The notes under the pieces were generated by a model. It worked only from the letters and a program-made list of their open reading frames with translations, was not told the origin of the DNA and ran no database searches. A stretch of 64,000 nucleotides of DNA. Origin: RGIG8306 sp964566025 (GTDB taxonomy: Bacteria; Bacillota; Clostridia; Lachnospirales; Lachnospiraceae). Where the stretch lies: assembly GCA_964566025.1 (NCBI GenBank), contig CAZMHF010000006.1, positions 1 through 64,000 of the forward strand, given 5' to 3'. This document shows, in pieces, positions 34,813 through 43,631 of this stretch (its first letter is position 1; each line of letters starts with the position of its first letter). The position numbers were made by a program, and so were the translations under genes.

Positions 34813-36471
34813 TTATTCCACTTCCATGATGATTGGAAGAATCATTGGACTTCTCTTCATTCTCTTCCATATAAAATCACCCAATACATCACGAACACTG
34901 CTCTTAATTTTTACCCAGTCCGTTATATTGTTATCCAAACAATCATAGATGTTTTCAAGCACTAAGTCATGTGCTTCATCAATTAAATTGAAGGATTCTC
35001 TCACATAAACAAAGCCTCTTGTTACAATATCTGGCCCTGCTAGCAAGCGATTTGTATACTTTTCAAGGGTAATGGCAACAATAATAATACCATCTTGTGC
35101 TAGAATTTGACGATCGCGCAAAACAATATTGCCGACATCTCCTACCCCTAGTCCATCTACTAGTATTGTTCCGTGCGTTACTTCACCAGTTATTTTTGCT
35201 CCTTTTGAATCTAGCTCTAATACATCTCCTGATGCCATAACAAAAATATGTTCTTTTGGAATCCCCATTGATTCTGCCAACTCTGCTTGCGCCATCAAAT
35301 GACGGTATTCACCATGAACTGGTAAGGAGTATTTGGGACGAAGCAATGAATACATCAACTTAATTTCTTCTTGACATGCATGACCTGAAACATGTGTATC
35401 ATGCATAATAACTTTTGCGCCACGAATAGATAACTCATTGATTACACGCGAAACGGCCTTTTCATTTCCTGGGATTGGTGAAGAACTAAACACCACTAAA
35501 TCACCTGGAATAATTGAAACTTTTTTATGGATTGAGGACGCCATACGAGATAATGCTGCCATCGATTCGCCTTGGCTACCAGTTGTGATTAATACCGTTT
35601 TTTCCATCGGATAATTGGATAGCTGATCAATATCAATCAATGTGCCCTCTGGAATCTGTAAATACCCTAATTCTGAGGCGATTCCAATTACGCTAACCAT
35701 ACTTCGGCCTTCTACAACTACTTTCCGTCCGTATTTATATGCTGTATTAATAATTTGTTGCACACGCCCAACATTTGAAGCAAATGTTGCCACAAAAATT
35801 CGACGATTAACATTTTCAGCAAATATATGATCAAATGTGTTCCCTACTGTACGTTCTGAATTTGTAAAACCTGGTCGTGTTGCATTTGTACTATCGCACA
35901 TCAAAGCCAAGACGCCCTTACGACCAATTTCACCTAACCGCTGTAAATCAACAGCGCCACCATAAACAGGTGTATAATCAATCTTAAAGTCTCCTGTATG
36001 CACAATCGTACCTACTGGTGTTGTAATTGCAAGAGAAGCCGCATCTGCAATACTATGATTAGTGCGAATAAATTCAACTTTAAAATCACCAAAATCAACA
36101 ATATCACCGTATTGTACAATTTGCTCTTTTACAATGTCTAGCATCTTTTTTTCTTCTAGTTTATGATTAATTAATGCCATCGTCAAACGAAGTGTATAAA
36201 TGGGAACATTGATATCCTTCAATACATAAGGTAATGCTCCTATATGATCCTCATGACCATGTGTAATAACAAATCCTTTTATTTTACTTATGTTTTGCTT
36301 TAAGTAAGTAACATCTGGAATAACTAAATCAATTCCCAACATATCTTCTGTTGGAAATGATAATCCGCAATCTACAACAATAATACTATCTCCGTATTCA
36401 AATGCTGTAATGTTCATCCCGATTGCTTCCAGACCTCCAAGCGGAATGATTTTTAATTTTGACTTTGCCAA
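34813..36471 (-). CDS. rnj: Ribonuclease J
   Basis: Metallo-beta-lactamase/beta-CASP nuclease with 5'-3' exonuclease and endonuclease activity on RNA, central to mRNA decay in Firmicutes. 552 residues. ITHGHEDHIGALPY is the zinc motif (HxHxDH), followed by HTGDFKID, the beta-CASP EGRSM and DTHVSGHACQEE motifs, LPVHGEYRHL, and a C-terminal domain to the end. Start codon is TTG directly after AGGAGG. Follows a DUF1292 gene by 13 bp. Confidence 0.96.
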   Translation of the reverse strand: MAKSKLKIIPLGGLEAIGMNITAFEYGDSIIVVDCGLSFPTEDMLGIDLVIPDVTYLKQNISKIKGFVITHGHEDHIGALPYVLKDINVPIYTLRLTMALINHKLEEKKMLDIVKEQIVQYGDIVDFGDFKVEFIRTNHSIADAASLAITTPVGTIVHTGDFKIDYTPVYGGAVDLQRLGEIGRKGVLALMCDSTNATRPGFTNSERTVGNTFDHIFAENVNRRIFVATFASNVGRVQQIINTAYKYGRKVVVEGRSMVSVIGIASELGYLQIPEGTLIDIDQLSNYPMEKTVLITTGSQGESMAALSRMASSIHKKVSIIPGDLVVFSSSPIPGNEKAVSRVINELSIRGAKVIMHDTHVSGHACQEEIKLMYSLLRPKYSLPVHGEYRHLMAQAELAESMGIPKEHIFVMASGDVLELDSKGAKITGEVTHGTILVDGLGVGDVGNIVLRDRQILAQDGIIIVAITLEKYTNRLLAGPDIVTRGFVYVRESFNLIDEAHDLVLENIYDCLDNNITDWVKIKSSVRDVLGDFIWKRMKRSPMILPIIMEVE

Positions 36472-36484
36472 TGTAAACCTCCTA

Positions 36485-36739
36485 TTAAATAATATCTGTG
36501 TCTTCTAAAAGTTCGGCAAAAATTTTGCCAATATATGAAAGCTCATCCTCGTCGTCGATCAGCTCATAATTTACTTCTCCACTCTCATCTTCGGCAATTT
36601 CTTGCAATATAAAAGCATCTGCTTCGTCTGCCAAAGAGTCGGTTACTAAAATATATGTCTTTCCTGCAATTTTTGTTGTTTCCAACACGAAAAATTTCAC
36701 TTGTTCATTATCATCTGTTTCAAATATAATTGATTCCAT
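36485..36739 (-). CDS. DUF1292 family protein (short copy)
   Basis: 84 residues, acidic. FETDDNEQVKFFVLETTKIAGKTYILV followed by EADAFILQEI and an acidic stretch fits DUF1292 (YrzB). It lies 4 bp after ruvX, in the widely conserved order ireB-ruvX-DUF1292. No strong ribosome site; probably coupled to ruvX. Function unknown. Second DUF1292 copy of the window. Confidence 0.85.
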   Translation of the reverse strand: MESIIFETDDNEQVKFFVLETTKIAGKTYILVTDSLADEADAFILQEIAEDESGEVNYELIDDEDELSYIGKIFAELLEDTDII

Positions 36740-36743
36740 ATTT

Positions 36744-37181
36744 TTATGCGTTAAGCGTTAGTCCTTTCTCTTTAATATAGTCCTCCAAAATCAATGCTGC
36801 TGCAACTTGATCAATAAATTTCTTTTGTTCACTTTTTGCAACACCTGTTTCATTTAAGATTTCACTAGCTTCAATGCTTGTCAGTCTCTCATCCCATAAG
36901 ATAATAGGCAAGCTTATGCGTTTTTCCAAAAGAGAAACAAATTCTCTTGTTTTTTGTGCACGCAAACCCTCGCTTCCATCCATGTTGTATGGGAGGCCAC
37001 AAACAATCCCTTGAATATCATAATCCGCACACAATAAAGAAATGCGTGCCAATGTTTGACGCAATTTGTTCTCATCCTTGCGTTCAATCGTCTCTAATGG
37101 CTGCACAGTCATTCCCAAAGCATCACTAACTGCGACTCCTACTGTTTTTGAGCCGTAGTCTAAACCTAATAATCTTTTCAT
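36744..37181 (-). CDS. ruvX: Putative Holliday junction resolvase / pre-16S rRNA nuclease YqgF (RuvX)
   Basis: RNase H-fold nuclease, 145 residues. LLGLDYGSKTVGVAVSDALG carries the first catalytic Asp, GIVCGLPYNMDGSEG the second strand, and LWDERLTSIEA and KKFIDQVAAALILEDYI the remaining acidic residues. E. coli and Bacillus homologues process the 16S rRNA 5' end. Sits between ireB and DUF1292, the standard Firmicutes arrangement. Confidence 0.94.
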   Translation of the reverse strand: MKRLLGLDYGSKTVGVAVSDALGMTVQPLETIERKDENKLRQTLARISLLCADYDIQGIVCGLPYNMDGSEGLRAQKTREFVSLLEKRISLPIILWDERLTSIEASEILNETGVAKSEQKKFIDQVAAALILEDYIKEKGLTLNA

Positions 37182-37196
37182 AAATAAATCACCAAA

Positions 37197-37481
37197 CTAA
37201 TTTGTTCTATCTAAGTTATTCTTAATGTAGTTTGATAATAATTCTTCAATAATTTCATCACGTTCTACTTTCATAATCAAGCTTCTAGCACTCTTATGAC
37301 TTGTAATATATGTAGGATCACCTGACATAATATAGCCAACAATTTGGCTAATTGGATTGTATCCTTTTTCAGATAATGCCTCATATACGTTTGCTAGAAC
37401 CTTACTAACGTGAATTTCCTTCTCGTTAGCCTTAACAAAAAATTGTGTATTCGAATTTTCGCCCATATTCTCAAGCAACAA
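37197..37481 (-). CDS. IreB family regulatory phosphoprotein
   Basis: Small protein of 94 residues; the Enterococcus homologue is a substrate of the IreK Ser/Thr kinase and affects cephalosporin tolerance. VSKVLANVYEALSEKGYNPISQIVGY and GDPTYITSHKSARSLI are the family signature. Start: TTG 37481 lies 9 nt from AGGAGG, while the ATG at 37466 has no ribosome site, so the TTG is preferred. First gene of the ireB-ruvX-DUF1292-rnj run. Confidence 0.92.
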   Translation of the reverse strand: MLLENMGENSNTQFFVKANEKEIHVSKVLANVYEALSEKGYNPISQIVGYIMSGDPTYITSHKSARSLIMKVERDEIIEELLSNYIKNNLDRTN

Positions 37482-37521
37482 ATGTTGCTTCCTCCTTTAT
37501 TATTGTAGTACATCCTAAGAA

Positions 37522-38889
37522 TTATTGCAAGTCCATTTCATGTGTTTTTCGTACAATTCCTAGCATATATTCATCATTAAGTGGTTTTTCAACCACCACA
37601 TCAACAATTTGATTTTCCAAGTTCATATGCTCCATCGCACATAATGCAACCTTTACATACTCCTTTGTATAGCCTATGTAATACTCTCTTTGGCCAATTG
37701 TTTCAACCTCTTCCACTAAAACCTCTACATGTCTCCCAATAAATGCACTTTTGTACTTCGCCTTTAAATCTCGCTCTATCTCCATCAGCTGATTACTTCG
37801 TGCCTGCTTTAATGAATCAGCAATTTGATTTTCCATTCTATCAGCGGCCGTACCTTTTCTTCTTGAGTACTTGAAAATATGCATTTCACAAAGCTGTACT
37901 TTTTCAAGAAATTCTTTTGTTTCACAAAACTCTTTGTCACTTTCGCCTGGAAATCCAACGATAATATCCGTTGTAATTGCTGCCGTATGAAATACATTTC
38001 TGATTTTTTGGCAGCTTGTTTCAAATGTTTTTGTCGTATATTTTCGATTCATACGTTTAAGCGTCTCATCTGAACCGCTTTGTAACGACAAGTGAAAGTG
38101 TGGGCAAAATGCAGGCATTTTTTTTAGTCTTGTGAGAAAATCATCCGAAATAATGCGTGGTTCTAACGAGCCTAATCGAACACGCCAAACGCCTTCTAGC
38201 TCGCATACTTTTTCAATTAAGTCAATTAAACAATCATTTTCTCCGTCATAATGACTAACTCCATAAGAGCTTAAATGAATACCTGTTAACACAAATTCTT
38301 TTGTACCATTCTTTGCAAGCGTTTTGATTTCTTCAAGTATATCATTTTCACTTCGGCTACGAACACGCCCTCTCACATAAGGAATAATGCAATAGCTACA
38401 AAATTGGTTGCAACCATCTTGCACTTTTATAAATGCGCGTGTATGTCGTTTCATATCCGTCAATTTTAATGCCTCATAATCCTTTTGCGCATTAATATCA
38501 ATAATTTCCGTAATCGTCGAATCAAATGTGTGTTGTTTTTCTTTCTTTTCTAAATAATCACCTAAAACTGTGACCAAATCAATTTTTTTGTTGTTTCCAA
38601 TTGCAAGATCCACTCCTAGCGCATGAATTTCTTCTTCGGTTAATGATTGAATATAACAACCGACAGCCACAATAATCGCTGATGGATTCTTTTGTTTCGA
38701 TTTATTTAACATTTGACGAGATTTGCGATCGGCCATATTTGTTACGCTGCAAGTATTAATAATATATGCATCGGCTACTTCACAAAACTCTACAATGCTA
38801 TATCCTGCTGCCTTTAAGGCTTGTATCATGGCATCTGTTTCATATGAATTGACCTTGCACCCAAGGTTATGAAATGCTATTTTATACAT
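37522..38889 (-). CDS. mtaB: tRNA t6A37 methylthiotransferase MtaB
   Basis: Radical SAM enzyme that converts t6A37 to ms2t6A37 in ANN-decoding tRNAs. 455 residues. The N-terminal cluster domain uses Cys in LGCKVNSYET, NTCSVT and GCYIQ, the radical SAM motif is GCNQFCSYCIIPYVRGR (CxxxCxxC), and a TRAM domain ends the protein. ATG 38889 follows GGAG and gives the family N-terminus MYKIAFHNLGCKVN. The longer frame has no support. Confidence 0.95.
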   Translation of the reverse strand: MYKIAFHNLGCKVNSYETDAMIQALKAAGYSIVEFCEVADAYIINTCSVTNMADRKSRQMLNKSKQKNPSAIIVAVGCYIQSLTEEEIHALGVDLAIGNNKKIDLVTVLGDYLEKKEKQHTFDSTITEIIDINAQKDYEALKLTDMKRHTRAFIKVQDGCNQFCSYCIIPYVRGRVRSRSENDILEEIKTLAKNGTKEFVLTGIHLSSYGVSHYDGENDCLIDLIEKVCELEGVWRVRLGSLEPRIISDDFLTRLKKMPAFCPHFHLSLQSGSDETLKRMNRKYTTKTFETSCQKIRNVFHTAAITTDIIVGFPGESDKEFCETKEFLEKVQLCEMHIFKYSRRKGTAADRMENQIADSLKQARSNQLMEIERDLKAKYKSAFIGRHVEVLVEEVETIGQREYYIGYTKEYVKVALCAMEHMNLENQIVDVVVEKPLNDEYMLGIVRKTHEMDLQ

Positions 38890-38920
38890 TATGTTCTCCG
38901 TTCCAAAAAATATTCTTGAC

Positions 38921-38949
38921 TTGACTTTTTCTTTATAAAAGGTTACTAT
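38921..38949 (+). promoter_or_regulatory. Promoter of the HPr-like gene
   Basis: TTGACT (38921-38926), 17-bp spacer, TACTAT (38944-38949); leader of about 50 nt. Confidence 0.75.
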
Positions 38950-39004
38950 AGGGCTAAGGTGATTCATAGAACACCTAGACCAAACATATTAGGGAGGTAC
39001 TCAC

Positions 39005-39235
39005 ATGAAAACAGTACAGATTAGTTTAAACACAATTGACAAAGTTAAATCATTCGTTTACGATTTAGCGAAATTCGATGCAGATTTTGATTTAGTATCA
39101 GGAAGATACGTAATCGATGCAAAATCTATTATGGGTATCTTCAGCTTAGACTTATCAAAACCAATTGATTTGAATATTCACGCTGAAGATCAAATCGATG
39201 ATATCTTAGCTACATTAAAAGACTATATCATCTAA
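39005..39235 (+). CDS. HPr-like protein lacking the active-site histidine
   Basis: 76 residues, size and fold pattern of the sugar-phosphotransfer protein HPr. The second half YVIDAKSIMGIFSLDLSKPIDLNIHAED matches HPr closely and keeps the Ser (residue 41) that HPr kinase targets in true HPr. The first half has NTIDKVKSFVYDL where HPr has GLHARPA, so the phosphorylated His15 is absent and it cannot carry PTS phosphate. Strong ribosome site (GGGAGG) and promoter suggest good expression. Possibly a regulatory HPr relative, as Crh is in Bacillus; inference. Confidence 0.85.
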   Translation: MKTVQISLNTIDKVKSFVYDLAKFDADFDLVSGRYVIDAKSIMGIFSLDLSKPIDLNIHAEDQIDDILATLKDYII

Positions 39236-39251
39236 TTATCATAACCGCATC

Positions 39252-39277
39252 AAAAAGAATTCCTAGGAATTCTTTTT
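39252..39277 (+). terminator. Two-way terminator between the HPr-like gene and thiI
   Basis: Fully palindromic AAAGAATTC-CTAG-GAATTCTTT with A/T runs on both sides, between convergent genes. Confidence 0.8.
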
Positions 39278-39283
39278 TTATGC

Positions 39284-40468
39284 TTATTTTACCCAAACCA
39301 CTTCTTTTGTTTCAAGCGCAACACTTACTAACTCATCTATTTTTTCCGCTAAATTCTTTTCAGAATTCTTAATCTTTTCAATCAATGGTTTTGTAACTGG
39401 ATGCTTTGCCACGAAAATCGTACAACAATCCTCAAATGGCAAAATAGAGGTCTCATAGGCATCAATCTTTTTAGAAATTGACACAATTTCTTGTTTATCA
39501 AATCCAATTAATGGACGATATACAGGCAAGGTACATACTTCATTTGTTGCTGCAAGACTTTGCATAGTTTGAGAAGCAACTTGTCCGATACTTTCTCCCG
39601 TAACCAACCCCAATGAATTATTATCTTCTGCAAGCTTTTGTGCAATTTTCATCATATAGCGACGCATAATAATGGTTAACTCTTCGTGTGGACATTTTTC
39701 ATAAATATATAATTGAATATCCGTAAAGTTAATAATATTAATCGTAATTGGACCAGCATATTTTGCAATAATCTGTGCTAAATCAATCACCTTTTGTTTT
39801 GCTCTCTCACTAGTGTATGGAGGTGCATGAAAATAAGTAGCCTCTAATTTTACGCCACGCTTTGCAATCATATATCCAGCAACAGGACTATCGATGCCAC
39901 CTGATAAAAGAAGCATGGCTTTTCCATTTGTGCCAATTGGCATTCCGCCAGGGCCTGGTATACTTAGGGAATATACATTTAGCACTTTCTCACGCAATTC
40001 GATATGAATAACAATTTCTGGATGATGTACATCCACTTTCACGCCTGGGAATTCATCAATAATCACTTCGCCAATTTTTGCGTTAATCTCCATAGAGGTA
40101 ATCGGATAGTTTTTCACTGCCCTACGACAATCCACCTTAAATGTCTTGGTTGCCATATCGCTATGATGATTTGACACATATTCGACTACATATTTTTTTA
40201 GTTCCTCGAATTCAAGAATACTTGTTTGTGCAACTGGGCAAATTTGAACGATGCCAAATACACAACTTAAGGCATTGATCACATCGTCATATCTCGTTGC
40301 CAAGTCCGCTGTGACATATATGCGACCTGATTGTTTAACGACCTTATAGTCACCCTCAATTCTTCGAAGCGCAATATTAATTTGCTTAACTAAAGCGTCT
40401 TCAAATAAAAAGCGATTCTTTCCCTTCAATGCAATTTCCGCGTACTTTATCAAAAAAACTTGAAACAT
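39284..40468 (-). CDS. thiI: tRNA 4-thiouridine synthase ThiI
   Basis: Adds sulfur to U8 of tRNA and can supply sulfur for thiamine. 394 residues: N-terminal ferredoxin-like plus THUMP domain, then PP-loop ATPase with MLLLSGGIDSPVAGYM. No rhodanese domain, as is usual in Firmicutes; EDCCTIFVAKHP gives the catalytic Cys region. ATG 40468 follows GGAG and matches the family start MFQVFLIKYAEIALKG. Next to nifS, its sulfur donor. Confidence 0.95.
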   Translation of the reverse strand: MFQVFLIKYAEIALKGKNRFLFEDALVKQINIALRRIEGDYKVVKQSGRIYVTADLATRYDDVINALSCVFGIVQICPVAQTSILEFEELKKYVVEYVSNHHSDMATKTFKVDCRRAVKNYPITSMEINAKIGEVIIDEFPGVKVDVHHPEIVIHIELREKVLNVYSLSIPGPGGMPIGTNGKAMLLLSGGIDSPVAGYMIAKRGVKLEATYFHAPPYTSERAKQKVIDLAQIIAKYAGPITINIINFTDIQLYIYEKCPHEELTIIMRRYMMKIAQKLAEDNNSLGLVTGESIGQVASQTMQSLAATNEVCTLPVYRPLIGFDKQEIVSISKKIDAYETSILPFEDCCTIFVAKHPVTKPLIEKIKNSEKNLAEKIDELVSVALETKEVVWVK

Positions 40469-40525
40469 ATTTTCTCCTATCTTTATGCACGACCTCATTT
40501 TTATTTTACTAGGCATTTTAAAAAT

Positions 40526-41689
40526 TTATCGTCTAGTATATTTTCTTAGTTGTGTTGTTAATTGCAACAATTGCTCAATCGTAACATCAATTTCTTCTTT
40601 TGTTGTAAAACGGCTAAAACTAAAACGAAGTGTTGACTCGATCATTTCTTTTGGGAGCTTAATCGCTTGTAATGTTGCGCTAAGTCCTGGTTTATTCGTA
40701 GAACAAGCGGATCCAGACGAAACATAAATTCCTTTATCCTCTAAAGCATGCAATAACACTTCACTACGAATCCCAGAAAAACTAACACTCGCAATATGAT
40801 CTGCACTTGTAGCAAGCAAACTATGACAAACACTTTCGGGTATTTTAGCGACTTCCTCTAGAAAGTACGTTTTTATTGCTTTTAAATGCAATGCTATTTT
40901 ATCAAAGTCATCAAATATCGCCTTTGATGCTTCCCCTAGTCCTGCATTTCCTGGAACATTCTCTGTCCCTGGACGAATCCCGTTTTGTTGCCCGCCACCA
41001 ACCATTAAAGGAATCAGACGAACGCCCTTTCGTATATAGATAGCACCAACACCTTTTGGGCCGTGTATTTTATGCGCACTAATTGTCAAGCAATCAATTT
41101 TTTGCCGATTCACCTTAATGTCTAAATGTCCGTAAGCTTGTACTGCATCGACAACAAATAAGATATCCTCTTTTCGTTTTTTGATTTGTTGACCAATTTC
41201 TTCAATCGGCGCAATTGCGCCAATTTCGTTGTTGACATACATAATGGCGACCATAATGGTATCTTCACAAATTGCCTCAACGACATCTTTTGGAGAAACA
41301 ATGCCATTTTGATCAACTGGAATCGTTGTCACTCTAAATCCTTGTTCCTTTAGAACCTCCATTGCCGATGAAACCGCTGGGTGTTCGAATGGCGTCGTAA
41401 TAATATGCATACCTTTTCTTCGGTAAGCAAGTGCCCCACCGATAATGGCTAAATTGTCCGACTCTGTTCCACCGCTTGTAAAATAGATTTCATTTGGCTG
41501 GGCATTTAGCGTATGCGCAATTTGTTTTTTCGCTTCTTTTATGTGATTCTCCGCCGTTATACCCTTCATATGCATGGAAGAAGGATTCCCATAACAGTGA
41601 GTATTCACCTCTTGCATTGTTGCCATAACTGGTTCAATCACTCTCGTTGTGGATGCATTATCCAAATATATTTCTTGAATTTGTTTCAT
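40526..41689 (-). CDS. Cysteine desulfurase (NifS/IscS family)
   Basis: PLP enzyme that takes sulfur from cysteine. 387 residues. YLDNASTTRV, GGTESDNLAI, SAHKIHGPKGVG (PLP Lys), and the loop SSGSACSTNKPGLS with the persulfide Cys. Placed directly upstream of thiI, so it probably feeds ThiI (the NifZ-like role) rather than general Fe-S assembly; no iscU or sufBCD nearby. One base separates it from prmA upstream, so they are coupled. Confidence 0.94.
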   Translation of the reverse strand: MKQIQEIYLDNASTTRVIEPVMATMQEVNTHCYGNPSSMHMKGITAENHIKEAKKQIAHTLNAQPNEIYFTSGGTESDNLAIIGGALAYRRKGMHIITTPFEHPAVSSAMEVLKEQGFRVTTIPVDQNGIVSPKDVVEAICEDTIMVAIMYVNNEIGAIAPIEEIGQQIKKRKEDILFVVDAVQAYGHLDIKVNRQKIDCLTISAHKIHGPKGVGAIYIRKGVRLIPLMVGGGQQNGIRPGTENVPGNAGLGEASKAIFDDFDKIALHLKAIKTYFLEEVAKIPESVCHSLLATSADHIASVSFSGIRSEVLLHALEDKGIYVSSGSACSTNKPGLSATLQAIKLPKEMIESTLRFSFSRFTTKEEIDVTIEQLLQLTTQLRKYTRR

Positions 41690-41690
41690 T

Positions 41691-42653
41691 CTATTTCACT
41701 TTCTTTGCTACAAAGCTCACCCATTCGCCTTGATAGGTAGTTTCGACAATTTCAAACGATGGATTACTTTCTAGTTTTTCTCGAATAAATTCTTCTTTTG
41801 TATAAAGAATCCCTGAAGAAATAAAATAGCCACCGATTTTAATGTGATTAACGATTTCTTCTTGTAACAAGGCGATTACATCTGCCAATATATTGGCAAC
41901 AGCTATATCATATTTTTCATAGCCAACGGCCTCTTGTATCTGTTTATCATCAATGATATTTCCGCAAATCACCTGATAGCTTTCCTCTGGCAAGTTATTG
42001 ATCTCTCTATTTTCTTTTGTAGCTACAATGGCGTTCTCATCTAAATCCGTACCAATTACATTTTTCGCCCCAATCATCAACGCGCAAATACCTAAAATAC
42101 CACTTCCACATCCTACATCAAGTACACAGTCTTCCTGTTTGATATATTTTTTTAGAGAACGCAAGCATAATTGAGTGGTTTCGTGTTGTCCCGTACCAAA
42201 CGCCATCCCTGGATCAATTTGAATGATCGTTTCACCCGTAAAGTCGCTAGGTGTATCTTCCCATGTTGGTTTCACAAGAATATCATCTACCATAAATGGC
42301 TTGAAATATTGTTTCCAGTTATTAAGCCAATCCTTATCCTCAGTTTCTGTTTTCGTTAATTCGAGGCTTCCTAAATTGGAGACGAACATTTTTAGTTCAT
42401 CCAAACCATCCTTAAGGCGTTTGAGTGTGCTTGGTATATCATATGTATCATCTAGATAAAAAGATACCTTTGCATCACCTATATCGGGGGCTAATTCTGG
42501 CAATATATCGATAAACATGCCTTTTGTATCTGCTTCGGTCAATGGTACGTTATCTTCTATTTCCATCCCCTCAATTCCAGCCTCTTCAAACACATCTGCT
42601 AGAAAATCAAGTGCTTCAGTTGTTGTTGCTAATGTAAATTTTGTGTACTTCAT
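41691..42653 (-). CDS. prmA: Ribosomal protein L11 methyltransferase
   Basis: SAM-dependent trimethylation of ribosomal protein L11. 320 residues. N-terminal L11-binding domain, then IDPGMAFGTGQHETTQLCL and VLDVGCGSGILGI (SAM motif) and VANILADVI (NPPY-like NIL motif), all as in PrmA. Ribosome site GAGG. First of prmA-nifS-thiI. Confidence 0.95.
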   Translation of the reverse strand: MKYTKFTLATTTEALDFLADVFEEAGIEGMEIEDNVPLTEADTKGMFIDILPELAPDIGDAKVSFYLDDTYDIPSTLKRLKDGLDELKMFVSNLGSLELTKTETEDKDWLNNWKQYFKPFMVDDILVKPTWEDTPSDFTGETIIQIDPGMAFGTGQHETTQLCLRSLKKYIKQEDCVLDVGCGSGILGICALMIGAKNVIGTDLDENAIVATKENREINNLPEESYQVICGNIIDDKQIQEAVGYEKYDIAVANILADVIALLQEEIVNHIKIGGYFISSGILYTKEEFIREKLESNPSFEIVETTYQGEWVSFVAKKVK

Positions 42654-42670
42654 ATTTTCCTCTTTATTCG

Positions 42671-43618
42671 CTAAAAGTAGACGAGCTCTTCTTCTGGCTC
42701 TTCTGTAATTTCTACATGGCTTGCATATAAAACAGGGCCTCTTCCGTCATAAGCTGCCATATGCTCATAAGCAACCTTGGCCGTTACTAACACCCATTGC
42801 CCTTGCTCTAATTTTGTGGCAAATTTGCTATTGCACAAAAATCCTACAAAAGAAATATCGTCTGCACAACAAGTCATCGCCATTCTACCTGGCACAAAAT
42901 ATTTTGATGGGAAATTTCGATCTTTAAGCACTTTGCCTTTAAATTGAACTGTTTTCCCTCGATAATCTTCTTCTTTTTCTAGTGCGTCTACATAAAAAAT
43001 ACCGAAATCTTCGTCTTCAATTTCGACAATATCAGCACTTAAATCATACGGTGGCTCATCGACTACTTCTGCAATTTCACCATTTCTTTTTTCAAAAATC
43101 AATATCGCCGATTTGTTAATCACCTTAATACTTCTTTTGTAAGTCGCTAAATCCGTATCCGCGTCGCAACGATTAAAAATAATCATATCCGAGTTTGAGA
43201 CCATCTTCATAACAAGTGGCTTCATATTCGTCAAATACATACCAAACGTAGAGGCATCAATTAGTGTGATGATTTGCCCTAAAAACCAACCACTTGGTAG
43301 CTCTTGGTCCAATAAATCCTCTACATCCCACATGCCGTTAAATTCAATCATCACTCTTGATGGATTGTATTTTTTAACAAAGCCATCAAGCAACTCTTTT
43401 GTGAAGCTTTTTTCATCCTCAATAACTTCTATCGTCATATTAAATGCTTTTTTCTCTGCCTCACTGATTTCTTCAACACCTTCCTCGCATAATAAAAGCA
43501 AAGTATCGGTTCCATCATTAAAATATGGTTGTTCGGCTGTATATTTTACAAAGGCTGTCTTTCCTGCTTCTAAAAAGCCATTCACAAGATAAACGGGTAT
43601 ATTCATTTCATCCTTCAC
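42671..43618 (-). CDS. G3E family GTPase-like protein (CobW related), without CxCC motif
   Basis: 315 residues. Walker A GFLEAGKTAFV near residues 15-25, a G3E-type core, RVMIEFNGMWDVED in place of the usual EPSG region, NRCD as an N-K/R-x-D G4 motif, and a C-terminal domain. It lacks the GCxCC metal site seen in its neighbour. C-terminal half (PGRMAMTCCADDISFVGFLC) resembles the TIGR03943-type domain with a Cys pair. GTG start after GGAAGG. Pairs with the next gene; probably metal trafficking or metal-related membrane function. Confidence 0.75.
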   Translation of the reverse strand: MKDEMNIPVYLVNGFLEAGKTAFVKYTAEQPYFNDGTDTLLLLCEEGVEEISEAEKKAFNMTIEVIEDEKSFTKELLDGFVKKYNPSRVMIEFNGMWDVEDLLDQELPSGWFLGQIITLIDASTFGMYLTNMKPLVMKMVSNSDMIIFNRCDADTDLATYKRSIKVINKSAILIFEKRNGEIAEVVDEPPYDLSADIVEIEDEDFGIFYVDALEKEEDYRGKTVQFKGKVLKDRNFPSKYFVPGRMAMTCCADDISFVGFLCNSKFATKLEQGQWVLVTAKVAYEHMAAYDGRGPVLYASHVEITEEPEEELVYF

Positions 43619-43631
43619 AATAACACCTTCC

